Assembly (NCBI GenBank): GCA_009694265.1
Contig: SHVM01000004.1
Coordinates: forward strand, 1-64,000
Reading direction: 5' to 3'
Source of the DNA: Pseudolabrys sp.
GTDB taxonomy: Bacteria; Pseudomonadota; Alphaproteobacteria; Rhizobiales; Xanthobacteraceae
Length of the DNA stretch: 64,000 nucleotides
Under the pieces are notes generated by a model that was given only the letters and a program-made list of their open reading frames with translations, was not told where the DNA came from and did not search any database. Shown piece by piece: positions 45,003 through 53,743 of the stretch (position 1 is its first letter; each line of letters opens with the position of its first letter). The position numbers were made by a program, and so were the translations under genes.

Positions 45003-45926
45003 TCACCTGCGAAGCCGCCCCGGTCGTCCCCGCCCGGGGCGGTTTCGTTTCCCCCTTCGCAAAACCAGTGTGACCCAACCTTCGAGCGGGAACCGTTTCT
45101 CAAGCACCAGGCCTTGCGCGCGATAGGCGGCGAGCGCGGTATTGGCGTGGCCCGGCAATAGGCCGGACAGCACGATGCGCGCGCCCGGCGCGGCGAGGTG
45201 GCGGACCGGCGCCGCCAGCCGCAGCAGCGGCCCCAGCAGGATATTGGCGAAGATCAGATCGTAAGGCGCCGTGGCTGTGATGGCGCGGACGCGCCCGCCG
45301 GCGGCGTGTACGAGCGTGACCACTGGCGCAACGCGGTTCAATTGCGCATTGGCTTTGGCGGCGGTGACCGCGATGCGGTCGATGTCGCTGGCAATGACTC
45401 GCGTCCGCAAGATTTTCGCCACCGCGATCGCCAGCACGCCGGACCCGGTGCCGATGTCGAGAACCCGCCGCGGCCGCCGCCGTTTCGCCAAATCGTCGAG
45501 CGCCAGAAGACAGCCGCGCGTGGTGCCGTGGTGGCCGGTGCCGAACGCCAACGCGGCCTCGATCTCGATACCGATGTCGTTGGGCCGCACGTGCGCGCGG
45601 TCATGCGCGCCATGCACGATGAAGCGGCCGGCGCGCACCGGCGTCAAACCGCTCAGACTTTGCGCCACCCAATCGGCCGCCGCGACCGGTTCGATGAGCA
45701 GCGCATCCGCGGTAGCAGCGTCGGCCGCCAGTTCCATCAGCGCGCGCAAGGCGGCCTCGTCAGGCCTGGCACGGAAATGGATCGCCAGCTGCCAGCCTCC
45801 GCCGTCGCCTTCGAAGGCGGCGCAGGCGGTGTTCTGCGGGTCGAGGCATTCGCTGAAATAAGCGACCAGCCGGCGGGCGGTTGGCTCATCGCAGATGAGG
45901 CGGGCGACGGAGGTGGGCGCGTCCAT
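45003..45926 (-). CDS. prmA: Ribosomal protein L11 methyltransferase
   Basis: PrmA trimethylates ribosomal protein L11. The N-terminal substrate-recognition domain leads into the SAM fold with AFGTGHHGTTRGCLLAL, LDIGTGSGVLAIAVAKI, ASDIDRIAVTAAKAN and the catalytic-type DLIFANILLGPLLRLA, matching NI(L/V)-containing PrmA. The ATG at 45926 is used; the frame opens to 45941 from a TTG. The C-terminus is an arginine/glycine-rich tail. It is divergent from the hemerythrin-like gene with a 52-base gap. Confidence 0.9.
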   Translation of the reverse strand: MDAPTSVARLICDEPTARRLVAYFSECLDPQNTACAAFEGDGGGWQLAIHFRARPDEAALRALMELAADAATADALLIEPVAAADWVAQSLSGLTPVRAGRFIVHGAHDRAHVRPNDIGIEIEAALAFGTGHHGTTRGCLLALDDLAKRRRPRRVLDIGTGSGVLAIAVAKILRTRVIASDIDRIAVTAAKANAQLNRVAPVVTLVHAAGGRVRAITATAPYDLIFANILLGPLLRLAAPVRHLAAPGARIVLSGLLPGHANTALAAYRAQGLVLEKRFPLEGWVTLVLRRGKRNRPGRGRPGRLRR

Positions 45927-45978
45927 GGTCCTGGATGACAACGGTTGGCGATTGGCCCGTCAATCGCTATCTAACATT

Positions 45979-46596
45979 ATGAGCTTTGAGCCCCCCAGCA
46001 CGAACGATACCGAGATTCTCGACCTCGCCCGCCGCAGCGGCTGGCCGGAGGATCCACGCGTGCTGATCGCGCGTTTTCCGCGCGAACAATGGGAGGGCCA
46101 CGCCAATCTCGGCGCGATGGCACGCTTCTGGCTGTCGCGCCATGCCATGTTCCGCGAACTATCGGGAAATATCGGGGAGATCGCCGCAAATTTCCAAAGC
46201 GGCGCCATACCGGCGGCGGAATTCCCGCGCCAACTGGTGCCGCGGCTGCAATTCCTGCTGTCGCAGCTCGACGTGCATCATCAGATCGAGGACCTGCATT
46301 ATTTCCCGATCTTTCGGGCCGCCGAAACGCGGCTGTCGCGCGGCTTCGACGTGCTGGAAGGCGACCACCACGCCATTCATGCCGACATGGCGGCCACCGC
46401 CGAGACGGCGAATGCGCTGTTGCGCGCGCTGGCGGGGGGTAAGGACGCGCTCAAGCGTCCCGCCGACGACTACGCGCAAGCCAGCGGCACGCTGATCAAG
46501 GGTTTGATACGCCATCTCGACGACGAGGAGGATTTGATCGTGCCGCTGATCCTCGAGCGCGGCGAACATGCGCTTGGCGTCGCAGATCACGGGTAA
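45979..46596 (+). CDS. Hemerythrin HHE domain protein
   Basis: A 205-residue helical protein with histidine/glutamate pairs typical of HHE-type hemerythrin-like domains: HHQIEDLHYFPIF, EGDHHAIHADM and LIRHLDDEEDLIVPLIL. These would coordinate a di-iron site; roles in O2, NO or redox sensing are known for the family but none is shown here. The start at 45979 gives MSFEPPSTND and has no clear Shine-Dalgarno. The upstream frame to 45895 is antisense to prmA. Confidence 0.82.
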   Translation: MSFEPPSTNDTEILDLARRSGWPEDPRVLIARFPREQWEGHANLGAMARFWLSRHAMFRELSGNIGEIAANFQSGAIPAAEFPRQLVPRLQFLLSQLDVHHQIEDLHYFPIFRAAETRLSRGFDVLEGDHHAIHADMAATAETANALLRALAGGKDALKRPADDYAQASGTLIKGLIRHLDDEEDLIVPLILERGEHALGVADHG

Positions 46597-47253
46597 TTAC
46601 CAGCCGAACGGGAACCCGCCCGAGCGGTACGTGCGGTGCGGCGCGTAATAAGGCCGCTCGCGCGAATAATACAACCGCTGCTCGCCCGGAGAGTCGCGCC
46701 AGCCTTGCTGCGCTTCGCGCTGCTTGCGCGACGGCAACGCGCCGGTGAAATCCACATCGTCATTGCTGGCGCTGCGCTGATTGCCGCGGCTGCCGCGCGC
46801 CGCTACGGCCGATACTCCCGGCGCCTTGCCGCTCAGCGCCACGCGCGTGTTGGCCATTTTATGCTGTCGCACCAGCGTGAACAGGATGGCGGCGTTGCCC
46901 GGCTCCAGCCGCACGCAGCCATGCGAGGCCGGCGCGCCGATCGCCTTGACGTAGTTGGAGCCGTGAATGGCGTGGCCGCCTTGCGTGAAGAAAATCGAAT
47001 GCGGCATCGGCGCGTCGTCCCACTCGCTGCTGAAATGGGTGCGCTCCATGCGGAACGGCTTGAACTCGCCCGACGGCGTGTCGTAGCCGGACATCCCGGT
47101 CGATACCGGCCAGATATAGCGCGGATCGCCGTCGACCGTGACGATCATCTGCTGCGCGGATTTGTCGATGGTGATGACAATGTCGGCGCGGGCCGGGGGC
47201 GCCAGCAGAACGAACGCGGCGGCAAGCAGCGGCAGAAGGCGGCGGAGACGCAT
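46597..47253 (-). CDS. L,D-transpeptidase (YkuD domain)
   Basis: A 218-residue periplasmic enzyme that makes 3-3 crosslinks or attaches proteins to peptidoglycan. A signal peptide (ending PPARA) precedes the YkuD domain: VSTGMSGYDTPSGEFKPFRM, then HAIHGSNYVKAIGAPASHGCVRL, whose SHGCVRL contains the catalytic cysteine. The last 80 residues are low-complexity, rich in R, Y and S. It shares its stop region with the hemerythrin-like gene end. Confidence 0.92.
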   Translation of the reverse strand: MRLRRLLPLLAAAFVLLAPPARADIVITIDKSAQQMIVTVDGDPRYIWPVSTGMSGYDTPSGEFKPFRMERTHFSSEWDDAPMPHSIFFTQGGHAIHGSNYVKAIGAPASHGCVRLEPGNAAILFTLVRQHKMANTRVALSGKAPGVSAVAARGSRGNQRSASNDDVDFTGALPSRKQREAQQGWRDSPGEQRLYYSRERPYYAPHRTYRSGGFPFGW

Positions 47254-47326
47254 GGAAAACCCCAACCCCGGACGTAGCCCAGCATAACACGCCCGCGCGC
47301 CGGATTGTGGCGGATCACATTAAATT

Positions 47327-47575
47327 TCAATGCTTCCGGGCGTCCACGCGGAAGCCGATAATGGTTTTTTCGCCCAGCGCCTTGGCGGCCTCCAGCCGGT
47401 GCAGGCCCTCGACCAGCACGAAACGCGCGCCGTCGGGGCGCACCAGGATCGGCGTGGTCTGGCCGTCCTTGAGCATGAGGGCGGCGAGCTCGTCGACGCG
47501 CGCCTGCACCAGCGTGGCGCGCCGTTTGACCGGCACGTAGATATTGTCGACGGCAAAATTCTCGCGCTTCATCAT
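47327..47575 (-). CDS. ParB N-terminal-like domain protein
   Basis: An 82-residue protein consisting of little more than a ParB/sulfiredoxin-like domain: VDNIYVPVKRR, VDELAALMLKDGQTTPILVRPDG, and LVEGLHRLEAAKALGEKTIIGF, where GLHRLEA corresponds to the G(E)RR/H box of ParB CTPases. It lacks the helix-turn-helix and dimerisation domains of chromosomal ParB, so it is not the partition protein. Starts at 47575 or 47572 are both possible. Confidence 0.75.
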   Translation of the reverse strand: MMKRENFAVDNIYVPVKRRATLVQARVDELAALMLKDGQTTPILVRPDGARFVLVEGLHRLEAAKALGEKTIIGFRVDARKH

Positions 47576-47604
47576 GGCGCGGGGAGGGTAGCACACTTTT
47601 TTGC

Positions 47605-47647
47605 CCTTATCCTGAGGAGGCTGCGAAGCAGCCGTCTCGAAGGATGG
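47605..47647. repeat. Family A palindromic repeat, single unit
   Basis: TATCCTGAGGAG, then GCTGCGAAGCAGC (hairpin), then CGTCTCGAAGGATG: the same arms as the units inside the oxoprolinase-type gene, with a different palindromic core. It sits in the short gap between the divergent ParB-like gene and the small membrane protein. Confidence 0.85.
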
Positions 47648-47727
47648 GGCGGAGGGCCTCGATCGCGCGGAATTCTGCTAGCATGGCGACGCGGCTGCAA
47701 ACGACAGAGGGCGCGCAAGGGGCACAC

Positions 47728-48006
47728 ATGACGATGGATCGGTTGTTTTTCGCCTGGATGGCGCTGGCTGGCGCTGCGACCGGCGCGGTGGTGACGCTGT
47801 ATCCGCAGGCGCAGGATTTTTCGATCAAGCCGTATTTCTGGGTCCTGATCGCGGTCATCCTGTTCGACATCGGGGTTTACCTGGTCCGGCGCAACACCCC
47901 GGGGCCGATGCTGAACATGAGCGCGCGGCTGCTCGGCTTTGTGATCGGTATCGTGCTGATGGTGGCGGTCGCGAAGTTCGCAGGCTCACCGGTTCAGTTT
48001 TTCTAA
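47728..48006 (+). CDS. Small three-helix membrane protein
   Basis: A 92-residue protein starting at the ATG at 47728 (AAGGGG upstream). Three hydrophobic segments (LFFAWMALAGAATGAVVTLY, YFWVLIAVILFDIGVYLV, LLGFVIGIVLMVAVAKFA) indicate an inner-membrane protein. I do not recognise a named family. Confidence 0.7.
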   Translation: MTMDRLFFAWMALAGAATGAVVTLYPQAQDFSIKPYFWVLIAVILFDIGVYLVRRNTPGPMLNMSARLLGFVIGIVLMVAVAKFAGSPVQFF

Positions 48007-48035
48007 ACGCGACGGCGCCTTACATTATCGGCATC

Positions 48036-48461
48036 CTACATAATAGGTTTGCCCCTGATATCGATCGCCTTGTCGATTCTGATCAGCACGCCGATGCCGG
48101 CCTCGGCGTCGGCATGGGTCTGCTCGCGCGGGTGCAATTTGGCGAAAATCGCCTCGCGCACCGGCCCCTGCTCGTGCAGCGCCACGCTGCCGAAAAAGCG
48201 CAGGAAGCCCGACTCCAGCACGTCGTCGCGCTGCGCCTTGAAGTTGGCGTAGATCACGCAAACGCGCGCGTCGTGCGACAGGTTGTCGAGCACCGCGCGC
48301 TTGGAGCGCTCCCACCAGGCCAGATGCGCGTAGTCGAACACGATCATGCTGCCTTTGGGCGTGATGTTGGGCCCCTCGCGCCCGCTGGTGGCGAGCAGGC
48401 AGGGATAGCCGTCGTCCCAGGCGTTGCGGATCAAAGTGACGATGGTGGGGGAGAGCGGCAT
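48036..48461 (-). CDS. Pyridoxamine 5'-phosphate oxidase-fold protein
   Basis: A 141-residue split-barrel flavin-binding family protein: YPCLLATSGREGPNITPKGSMIVFD at the start of the barrel, LAWWERSKRAVLDNLSHDARVCVIYANFKAQ and FLRFFGSVALHEQGPVREAIF. Such proteins bind FMN, F420 or heme; the cofactor and substrate are unknown. About 185 bases of mostly featureless sequence separate it from uvrD. Confidence 0.78.
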   Translation of the reverse strand: MPLSPTIVTLIRNAWDDGYPCLLATSGREGPNITPKGSMIVFDYAHLAWWERSKRAVLDNLSHDARVCVIYANFKAQRDDVLESGFLRFFGSVALHEQGPVREAIFAKLHPREQTHADAEAGIGVLIRIDKAIDIRGKPIM

Positions 48462-48646
48462 GGGAGGATTCCTAGGCTGTTAGTTCGTTGCGCATGGCAA
48501 TATCTCAAACCCCGGCGAACACTAACCTCTTTGCGATTGATGAGTTTTCCAAAGCTGATTTAGGCGCTCTTTTTCTTTGCCGTATAAACCTGAAACAAAA
48601 AGTGGGGCACTTTCGACAGCTGAATGATAATTGTAGTTCGCTACCC

Positions 48647-51184
48647 TCACACCCTCTCCACAAAACTATCCACCACCCGCTTCTCCCCAGCATGGTCAAA
48701 CCGAATAGTGAGCTTGTTGCCGTCCACGGCGGTGACGTTGCCGTTGCCGAATTTCTGGTGAAACACGCGGGCGCCGACGGAGAAGGCTGACGTGGCGGCG
48801 GTGGATTTGGCGACCAGTTCGCCTTCGATGGTCAAAGGCTTGCGTTTCGCGACGGGAGAAGCACCCCCCACCCGGCCGCCTGCGGCGGCCGACCTCCCCC
48901 GCAAGAGGGGAGGTGAAGAAGAGTTCGGGGTGAGGTGATCCGAGTCCGCATCGGGGTGCTCGTCAAACACCCCATCCGGCACGTAACGTGGCTGCCCGTT
49001 TTCGGAAAACCCGCCCTTGCGCGCGTCTTTGGCTTTTTGCGCGCGTTGCCAGCCGGGCGTCGTGTAATTCGAGCCGAAGGAATTCACCTCGTCGAAGCGC
49101 GAGGCGCCGTAGCCCGACATGCCGAAGCCGCCGCTGCCGCCGGCCGGCTCCTTGACCTCGACATGCGCCTCCGGCAGCTCATCGAGAAAGCGCGACGGCA
49201 CCGTCGTGGTCCACATGCCGTGGATGCGCCGGTTGGTGGCGAAATAAATCTTGGCGCGCTTCCTCGCACGAGTAAGCCCGACATGGGCGAGGCGGCGTTC
49301 CTCCTCCAGCCCGTTGCGGCCGCTCTCGTCGAGCGAGCGCTGGTGCGGAAACAGACCTTCCTCCCAGCCGGGCAGAAACACCGTGTCGAATTCCAGCCCC
49401 TTGGCGGAATGCAGCGTCATAATGTTGACCGCCTGCCCGGCCTCGCCGCTGTCGCGCTCCATCACCAGCGAGATGTGTTCGAGGAAGCCTTGCAGGTTCT
49501 CGAATTCCTCCATCGAGCGCACCAGCTCCTTGAGGTTTTCCAGCCGCCCGGCGGCGTCGGCGCTTTTGTCGTTCTGCCACATCGCGGTGTAGCCGCTCTC
49601 GTCGAGCACGATCTCGGCCAGTTCATTGTGCGGCATTGAATCTTTCTTGGCGCGCCAGCGCTCGAACGAAGTCATCAGCTCGCGCAGTGCAAGCCGCGGT
49701 TTCGGCTTCATTTCGTCGGTGGCGCTGAGCGCTGCGGCCGCCTCGGACAGCGGAATACGCTGCTTGCGCGCGAGGTCGTGCAGCATCTGTACGGTGGCGT
49801 CGCCTAAGCCCCGTTTCGGCACATTGACGATGCGCTCGAAGGCGAGATCGTCGGCCGGCTGCGCGATCACGCGCAGGTAGGCCAGCGCGTCGCGGATTTC
49901 CATGCGCTCGTAGAAGCGCGGCCCGCCGATCACGCGATAGGGCAGGCCGAGCTGGATGAAGCGCTCCTCGAATTCGCGCATCTGGAACGAGGCGCGCACC
50001 AGAATGGCGATCTCGTCGAGCGGATGGTCGAAGCCCTGCTCGCGCGCGTCACGCTGCAGCTGCTCGATTTCCTCGCCGATGCTGCGGGCTTCCTCCTCGG
50101 AATCCCAGCCGCCGGTGACGGTGACTTTCTCGCCCAGCACGCCCTCGGTGCGCAGCGTCTTGCCGAGCCGGCCTGCGTTGTGAGCGATGAGATGGGAGGC
50201 GGTGGCGAGGATGTGGCCGGTGCTTCTGTAGTTGCGTTCGAGGCGAATAACCTTCGCACCCGGAAAATCATGGTCGAAGCGGAGAATGTTATCGACTTCG
50301 GCGCCCCTCCAGCCATAAATCGACTGGTCGTCATCGCCGACGCAGCAGATGTTTTTCGGTGCCTCGTCGCCGGCCGCGCGCTGCGACAACAACCGCAGCC
50401 ACAAATATTGCGCGACGTTCGTATCCTGATACTCGTCGACCAGAATATATTTGAAACGTTGCTGGTACTGCCGCAGCACGTCCGGGTTCTGCCGGAACAG
50501 CCTAATATTCTCCAGCAGAAGATCGCCGAAGTCGGCAGCGTTGAGCGTCTTCAGCCGCTCCTGATAGGCGATGTAGAGTTTTTTGCCTTTGCCATTGGCG
50601 AAGCTGGCGGCCTCGCCGGCCGGAACCTGGTCGGGCGTCAGTCCGCGGTTTTTCCAGCCATCGAGGATCATGGCGAACACCCGCGCAGGCCATCTTTTTT
50701 CGTCGAGCTTCTCGAGTTCGAGGATTTGCTTGATGAGCCGGATCTGGTCGTCGGTGTCGAGGATCGTGAAGCTCGACTTCAATCCGGCCAGTTCGGCATG
50801 ACGGCGCAGGATTTTCACGCCAATCGAATGGAAAGTGCCCATCCACGGCATGCCCTCCACGATCTGCCCGACCATCTGCCCGACGCGCAGCTTCATTTCC
50901 CGCGCGGCTTTATTGGTGAAAGTGACCGAGAGGATTTCCTGCGGCCGCGCGCGCGCGAGGTTGAGGATGTGGGCGATGCGGGTGGTCAGCACGCGGGTCT
51001 TGCCAGTTCCCGCACCGGCCAGAACCAGCACCGGGCCGTCCAGCGTCTCGACCGCTTCTTTTTGTTCGGGGTTGAGATCGGCCAGATACGCCGCGCCGCG
51101 CGCTCCCAGCGCACGCGCGGCAATGCCGCCCGCGACCGGCGCTGGCGGTTCGCTGTGACGTGTCAGCTTTATAGGTTCAGCCAT
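48647..51184 (-). CDS. uvrD: ATP-dependent DNA helicase UvrD/PcrA
   Basis: A superfamily 1A 3'-5' helicase of 845 residues acting in excision repair, mismatch repair and removal of RecA or polymerase from DNA. Motifs: LNPEQKEAVETLDGPVLVLAGAGTGKTRVL (Q motif and Walker A), ILVDEYQDTNVAQYLWLRLL (Walker B), CVGDDDQSIYGWRGA (III), LERNYRST (IV), MTLHSAKGLEFDTVFLPGWEEGLFPH (V) and VGLTRARKRAKIYFA (VI). Near residues 746-776 lies a segment, SSSPPLLRGRSAAAGGRVGG, encoded by a palindromic repeat, before the Tudor-like C-terminus (GARVFHQKFGNGNVTAVDG). Confidence 0.95.
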   Translation of the reverse strand: MAEPIKLTRHSEPPAPVAGGIAARALGARGAAYLADLNPEQKEAVETLDGPVLVLAGAGTGKTRVLTTRIAHILNLARARPQEILSVTFTNKAAREMKLRVGQMVGQIVEGMPWMGTFHSIGVKILRRHAELAGLKSSFTILDTDDQIRLIKQILELEKLDEKRWPARVFAMILDGWKNRGLTPDQVPAGEAASFANGKGKKLYIAYQERLKTLNAADFGDLLLENIRLFRQNPDVLRQYQQRFKYILVDEYQDTNVAQYLWLRLLSQRAAGDEAPKNICCVGDDDQSIYGWRGAEVDNILRFDHDFPGAKVIRLERNYRSTGHILATASHLIAHNAGRLGKTLRTEGVLGEKVTVTGGWDSEEEARSIGEEIEQLQRDAREQGFDHPLDEIAILVRASFQMREFEERFIQLGLPYRVIGGPRFYERMEIRDALAYLRVIAQPADDLAFERIVNVPKRGLGDATVQMLHDLARKQRIPLSEAAAALSATDEMKPKPRLALRELMTSFERWRAKKDSMPHNELAEIVLDESGYTAMWQNDKSADAAGRLENLKELVRSMEEFENLQGFLEHISLVMERDSGEAGQAVNIMTLHSAKGLEFDTVFLPGWEEGLFPHQRSLDESGRNGLEEERRLAHVGLTRARKRAKIYFATNRRIHGMWTTTVPSRFLDELPEAHVEVKEPAGGSGGFGMSGYGASRFDEVNSFGSNYTTPGWQRAQKAKDARKGGFSENGQPRYVPDGVFDEHPDADSDHLTPNSSSPPLLRGRSAAAGGRVGGASPVAKRKPLTIEGELVAKSTAATSAFSVGARVFHQKFGNGNVTAVDGNKLTIRFDHAGEKRVVDSFVERV
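48858..48940. repeat. Family C palindromic repeat inside uvrD
   Basis: ACCCCCCACCCGGCCGCC...TGCGGCGGCC followed by GACCTCCCCCGCAAGAGGGGAGGTGAAG: a GGCCGCC/GGCGGCC palindrome beside a CCTCCCC/GGGGAGG palindrome. It is read in the uvrD frame without a stop, giving PPLLRGRSAAAGGRVGGAS. A much weaker relative is at about 14518-14566. Confidence 0.8.
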
Positions 51185-51320
51185 CTCAATCCGATTCTTT
51201 CACCGCAAAGATGGCATTCGTCGGTGTCAATTTCGAGGGTTCGCGAGGCACTTGTCGGCATCTCCCCACCGCTTTAGCGTGATTTTCCGGCGTTTCAGAA
51301 CAATTCGAGGAGGAATTCCC

Positions 51321-52118
51321 GTGCGACTTAAAGATAAAGTGGCGGTCATCACCGGCGGCGGCCGCGGCATTGGCCGCGATATCGCCTTGGCTTATGCCCG
51401 CGAGGGCGCCCATGTGGTGATCAACGATGTCGATCCCGTCACCGCCGAGGCCACCGCCAAGGAGGCCGCCAGCCTGGGCAGCAAGAGTCTTGCCGTGATC
51501 GCCGATGTCGCCAAGTCCGCCGACATTGCGCGGCTGATCGGCACGGTTATCGCCGAGCGTGGCCGCGTCGACATCGTCGTCAACAACGCGATGAAGATCG
51601 TGCCGGGCAAACTCGAAGCGCTGCCGGAAGCGGCCTGGGACACCACAATGAACATCGGCCTGAAGGGCGCGTTCCTGGTGAGTCAGGCGGCGGCCAAGCA
51701 CATGATCGCGCAGAAGTCCGGCTGCATCGTCAATATTGCATCCATAGCGGGCCTGTTTCCGTACAACTGGGCCGGCGCCTATTCCGTGGTGAAGGCCGGC
51801 CTCATCATGCTGACGAAATTGCAGGCGATGGAGTGGGCGCCCTACGGCATCCGCGCCAACGCCATCACGCCCGGCTATATCCGCACTCCCGGCACCGAGG
51901 CGATGTATGCCGATCCGAAAATCTACGAGGGCCGCCGCAAGGGCGTGCCGATGGGCCGCGTCGGCTCGGGCGAGGACATTGCCGGACCGGCGATTTTTCT
52001 GGCCTCCGACGATGCGCGCTACACGACCGGCAGCGTGGTCGGTGCCGATGGCGGGCAGGCGGTCGGATATTTTCTCAGCGTGCCGGGGCGGAGGTTTTCG
52101 GGAGGGCGGATTGATTAA
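51321..52118 (+). CDS. SDR family oxidoreductase
   Basis: A 265-residue classical short-chain dehydrogenase/reductase. The start is the GTG at 51321 with GAGGAGGA upstream (the frame opens to 51252). TGGGRGIGRDIA is the cofactor-binding glycine motif, NNAMK the NNA motif, and the catalytic serine and YSVVK (Tyr-x3-Lys) follow at VNIASIAGLFPYNWAGAYSVVKAG. The acidic residue after the second strand (INDVDP) favours NAD(H). The substrate is unknown. Confidence 0.88.
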   Translation: MRLKDKVAVITGGGRGIGRDIALAYAREGAHVVINDVDPVTAEATAKEAASLGSKSLAVIADVAKSADIARLIGTVIAERGRVDIVVNNAMKIVPGKLEALPEAAWDTTMNIGLKGAFLVSQAAAKHMIAQKSGCIVNIASIAGLFPYNWAGAYSVVKAGLIMLTKLQAMEWAPYGIRANAITPGYIRTPGTEAMYADPKIYEGRRKGVPMGRVGSGEDIAGPAIFLASDDARYTTGSVVGADGGQAVGYFLSVPGRRFSGGRID

Positions 52119-52155
52119 GCTGAGGCTAGCAAAAATTCCGGACGCCAGACATGGC

Positions 52156-53187
52156 TCACGGGGTCTTTGTTTCGGTTGTCTTCGGTGACGACAGCAGAAC
52201 GGCGGACATTACGACGAATGGAATTAAAATAAGATAGACGCGCGTCTCGTAGAACCAGCTGAACAACAAAAGCGAGACCAGCAATGCGAGTTTAACTAGA
52301 TAGATTGCTAAATAGCGCTGAGGATCGCGGCGAGCGACGCACGCCCCTAAGACGGTAACCATTGTCAGGAATACCGGAACGGAAATCCAAAACTCGTATG
52401 AGAAACGGGTCAGCGACTGCTTTAGAAGATCGATATTCCATGGCAGAACCAGGTTGTACCGGTTTCCGGAATTGATCGGAGAGTTGGGATAAAGCTTTGG
52501 ACCCATTTCCTCGATCAGCAGGTTCCTCTTCAGCAATTCTACGATCAGCAAGCCGGCGGCGATACAGATCGCGCCAGCAAGAATCCGGCGCCAATCAAGC
52601 GGGATTTTCGGCAACTTGTACCGGCGCCGATAGAAGAAATGAACGAGCGGATCGAGGATGAGCCACAACGCGATAAAGAGTGCGCTGTCCCGGTTCCAGA
52701 TCGCGACAGCAAACAGGCCGATAAACCAGGGCAGGGACTTTCCAGACAGGACGAAATCAATGAACATGATGAAAACGATGATGTCGAGGAAGTCCCAACT
52801 GTAAAGCCACGGCGGCGATAAAAGCAAAGCAAAGCATAGGACGAAAACCGTTAGCCCCAGCAATGCGCTCTGGTCGCTGCCGCCATAAGTTCTGCCCAAC
52901 CGCCAACAGAGGAAGGCTGCAATAGCAACCGTTGCGATGTGAAACCAGATATGCGCCGTGAGATAATAATCCATCGAACCGAAGGTGAGCGCTTTAATAG
53001 CATATGGCCCAAGCACGCGGCTTTGAAACGTCTTCCAGAAAGGATGTCCGGTCGTCACACCGAGCGATGCTTCCGTCAGTCGAATATAATTTTCAATCTT
53101 GAAAATATATACGACAAGGCGGAACAATGCTATCGATGAAAAAATCGCCAATAAGGCGCCGAGAATATTTGATTTTGTCGTCGACAC
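52156..53187 (-). CDS. Polytopic membrane protein, AT-rich, unknown function
   Basis: A 343-residue protein beginning with GTG after GGAGGG, with about nine or ten hydrophobic helices. Polar landmarks are FQSRVLGPYAIKALTFGSMDYYLTAH, LLLSPPWLYSWDFLDIIVFIMFI and AIWNRDSALFIALWLILDPLVHFFYRRR, which recall glycosyltransferase-C or EpsG-like membrane proteins, but I cannot name a family. The gene is markedly poorer in G+C than its neighbours, suggesting horizontal acquisition. It is followed 45 bases upstream on the same strand by the thioesterase gene. Confidence 0.75.
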   Translation of the reverse strand: MSTTKSNILGALLAIFSSIALFRLVVYIFKIENYIRLTEASLGVTTGHPFWKTFQSRVLGPYAIKALTFGSMDYYLTAHIWFHIATVAIAAFLCWRLGRTYGGSDQSALLGLTVFVLCFALLLSPPWLYSWDFLDIIVFIMFIDFVLSGKSLPWFIGLFAVAIWNRDSALFIALWLILDPLVHFFYRRRYKLPKIPLDWRRILAGAICIAAGLLIVELLKRNLLIEEMGPKLYPNSPINSGNRYNLVLPWNIDLLKQSLTRFSYEFWISVPVFLTMVTVLGACVARRDPQRYLAIYLVKLALLVSLLLFSWFYETRVYLILIPFVVMSAVLLSSPKTTETKTP

Positions 53188-53232
53188 CGCGACCCTCCAA
53201 CTTTTACACGGTAGCAGCCTCGTTCTGCCGTG

Positions 53233-53739
53233 TCAGCTCTTCCCCGGCATCTTGACGCTGCGTCCGGCGCTTTCCGGCCGCGGCAATCCGGCATGCGCAA
53301 GCTTCATGCGTTCGATCAATCGCATGACGCTGTCGGGAAACGGCGCGACTTTCTTGGCCGCCATGTCGACATGCAATGTCATGCTCTCGGATGTGGCCGA
53401 CACCCAGTTTTCGGTCGCGTGCAGCAACTGCTCGAATAAATGAATGCGCTTGGCGTCGTAGGCGAGCAGCTGGACCGAAACTCGCAGCAGGTCGCCTTCG
53501 CGCACCTCGCGCAAATAGCGCACATGCATTTCGGCAACGACGGTCGAGTGCCCATGCTGTTTGAGATAGTCGGGTCCAAGCCCGATGAGTTCGTAGACCT
53601 CGTCGACCGCGCGGTCGAACAGCACGTTGTAATAGGCCATGTTGAGATGGCCGTTGTAGTCGATCCATTGCGGCTCGATCTTCATCACCGAGGAGACGAA
53701 GGGCGCGGCGAATGGCGCGGGATCGGTGCGGTCGAGCAC
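53233..53739 (-). CDS. Acyl-CoA thioesterase, 4HBT-like
   Basis: A 168-residue hotdog-fold thioesterase. WIDYNGHLNMAYYNVLFDRAVDEVYELIGLG is the signature region (conserved D-x-N-GH-N), followed by the beta strands TVVAEMHVRYLREVREGDLLRVSVQLL. The GTG at 53739 lies four bases from the end of the dehydrogenase gene, so the two form a transcription unit; an internal ATG 18 codons later is an alternative start. Specificity is unknown. Confidence 0.82.
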   Translation of the reverse strand: MLDRTDPAPFAAPFVSSVMKIEPQWIDYNGHLNMAYYNVLFDRAVDEVYELIGLGPDYLKQHGHSTVVAEMHVRYLREVREGDLLRVSVQLLAYDAKRIHLFEQLLHATENWVSATSESMTLHVDMAAKKVAPFPDSVMRLIERMKLAHAGLPRPESAGRSVKMPGKS

Positions 53740-53743
53740 TATT

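Noticed and set aside
47327-47575. Chromosome partition protein ParB
   Set aside because: Only the N-terminal ParB-like fold is present, without helix-turn-helix, dimerisation domain, parA neighbour or parS sites.
48488-48790. Plus-strand frame MAISQTPANTNLFAIDEF... at the uvrD 3' end
   Set aside because: About half of it is antisense to the conserved uvrD C-terminus and the rest is in a short gap; no domain and no good ribosome-binding site.
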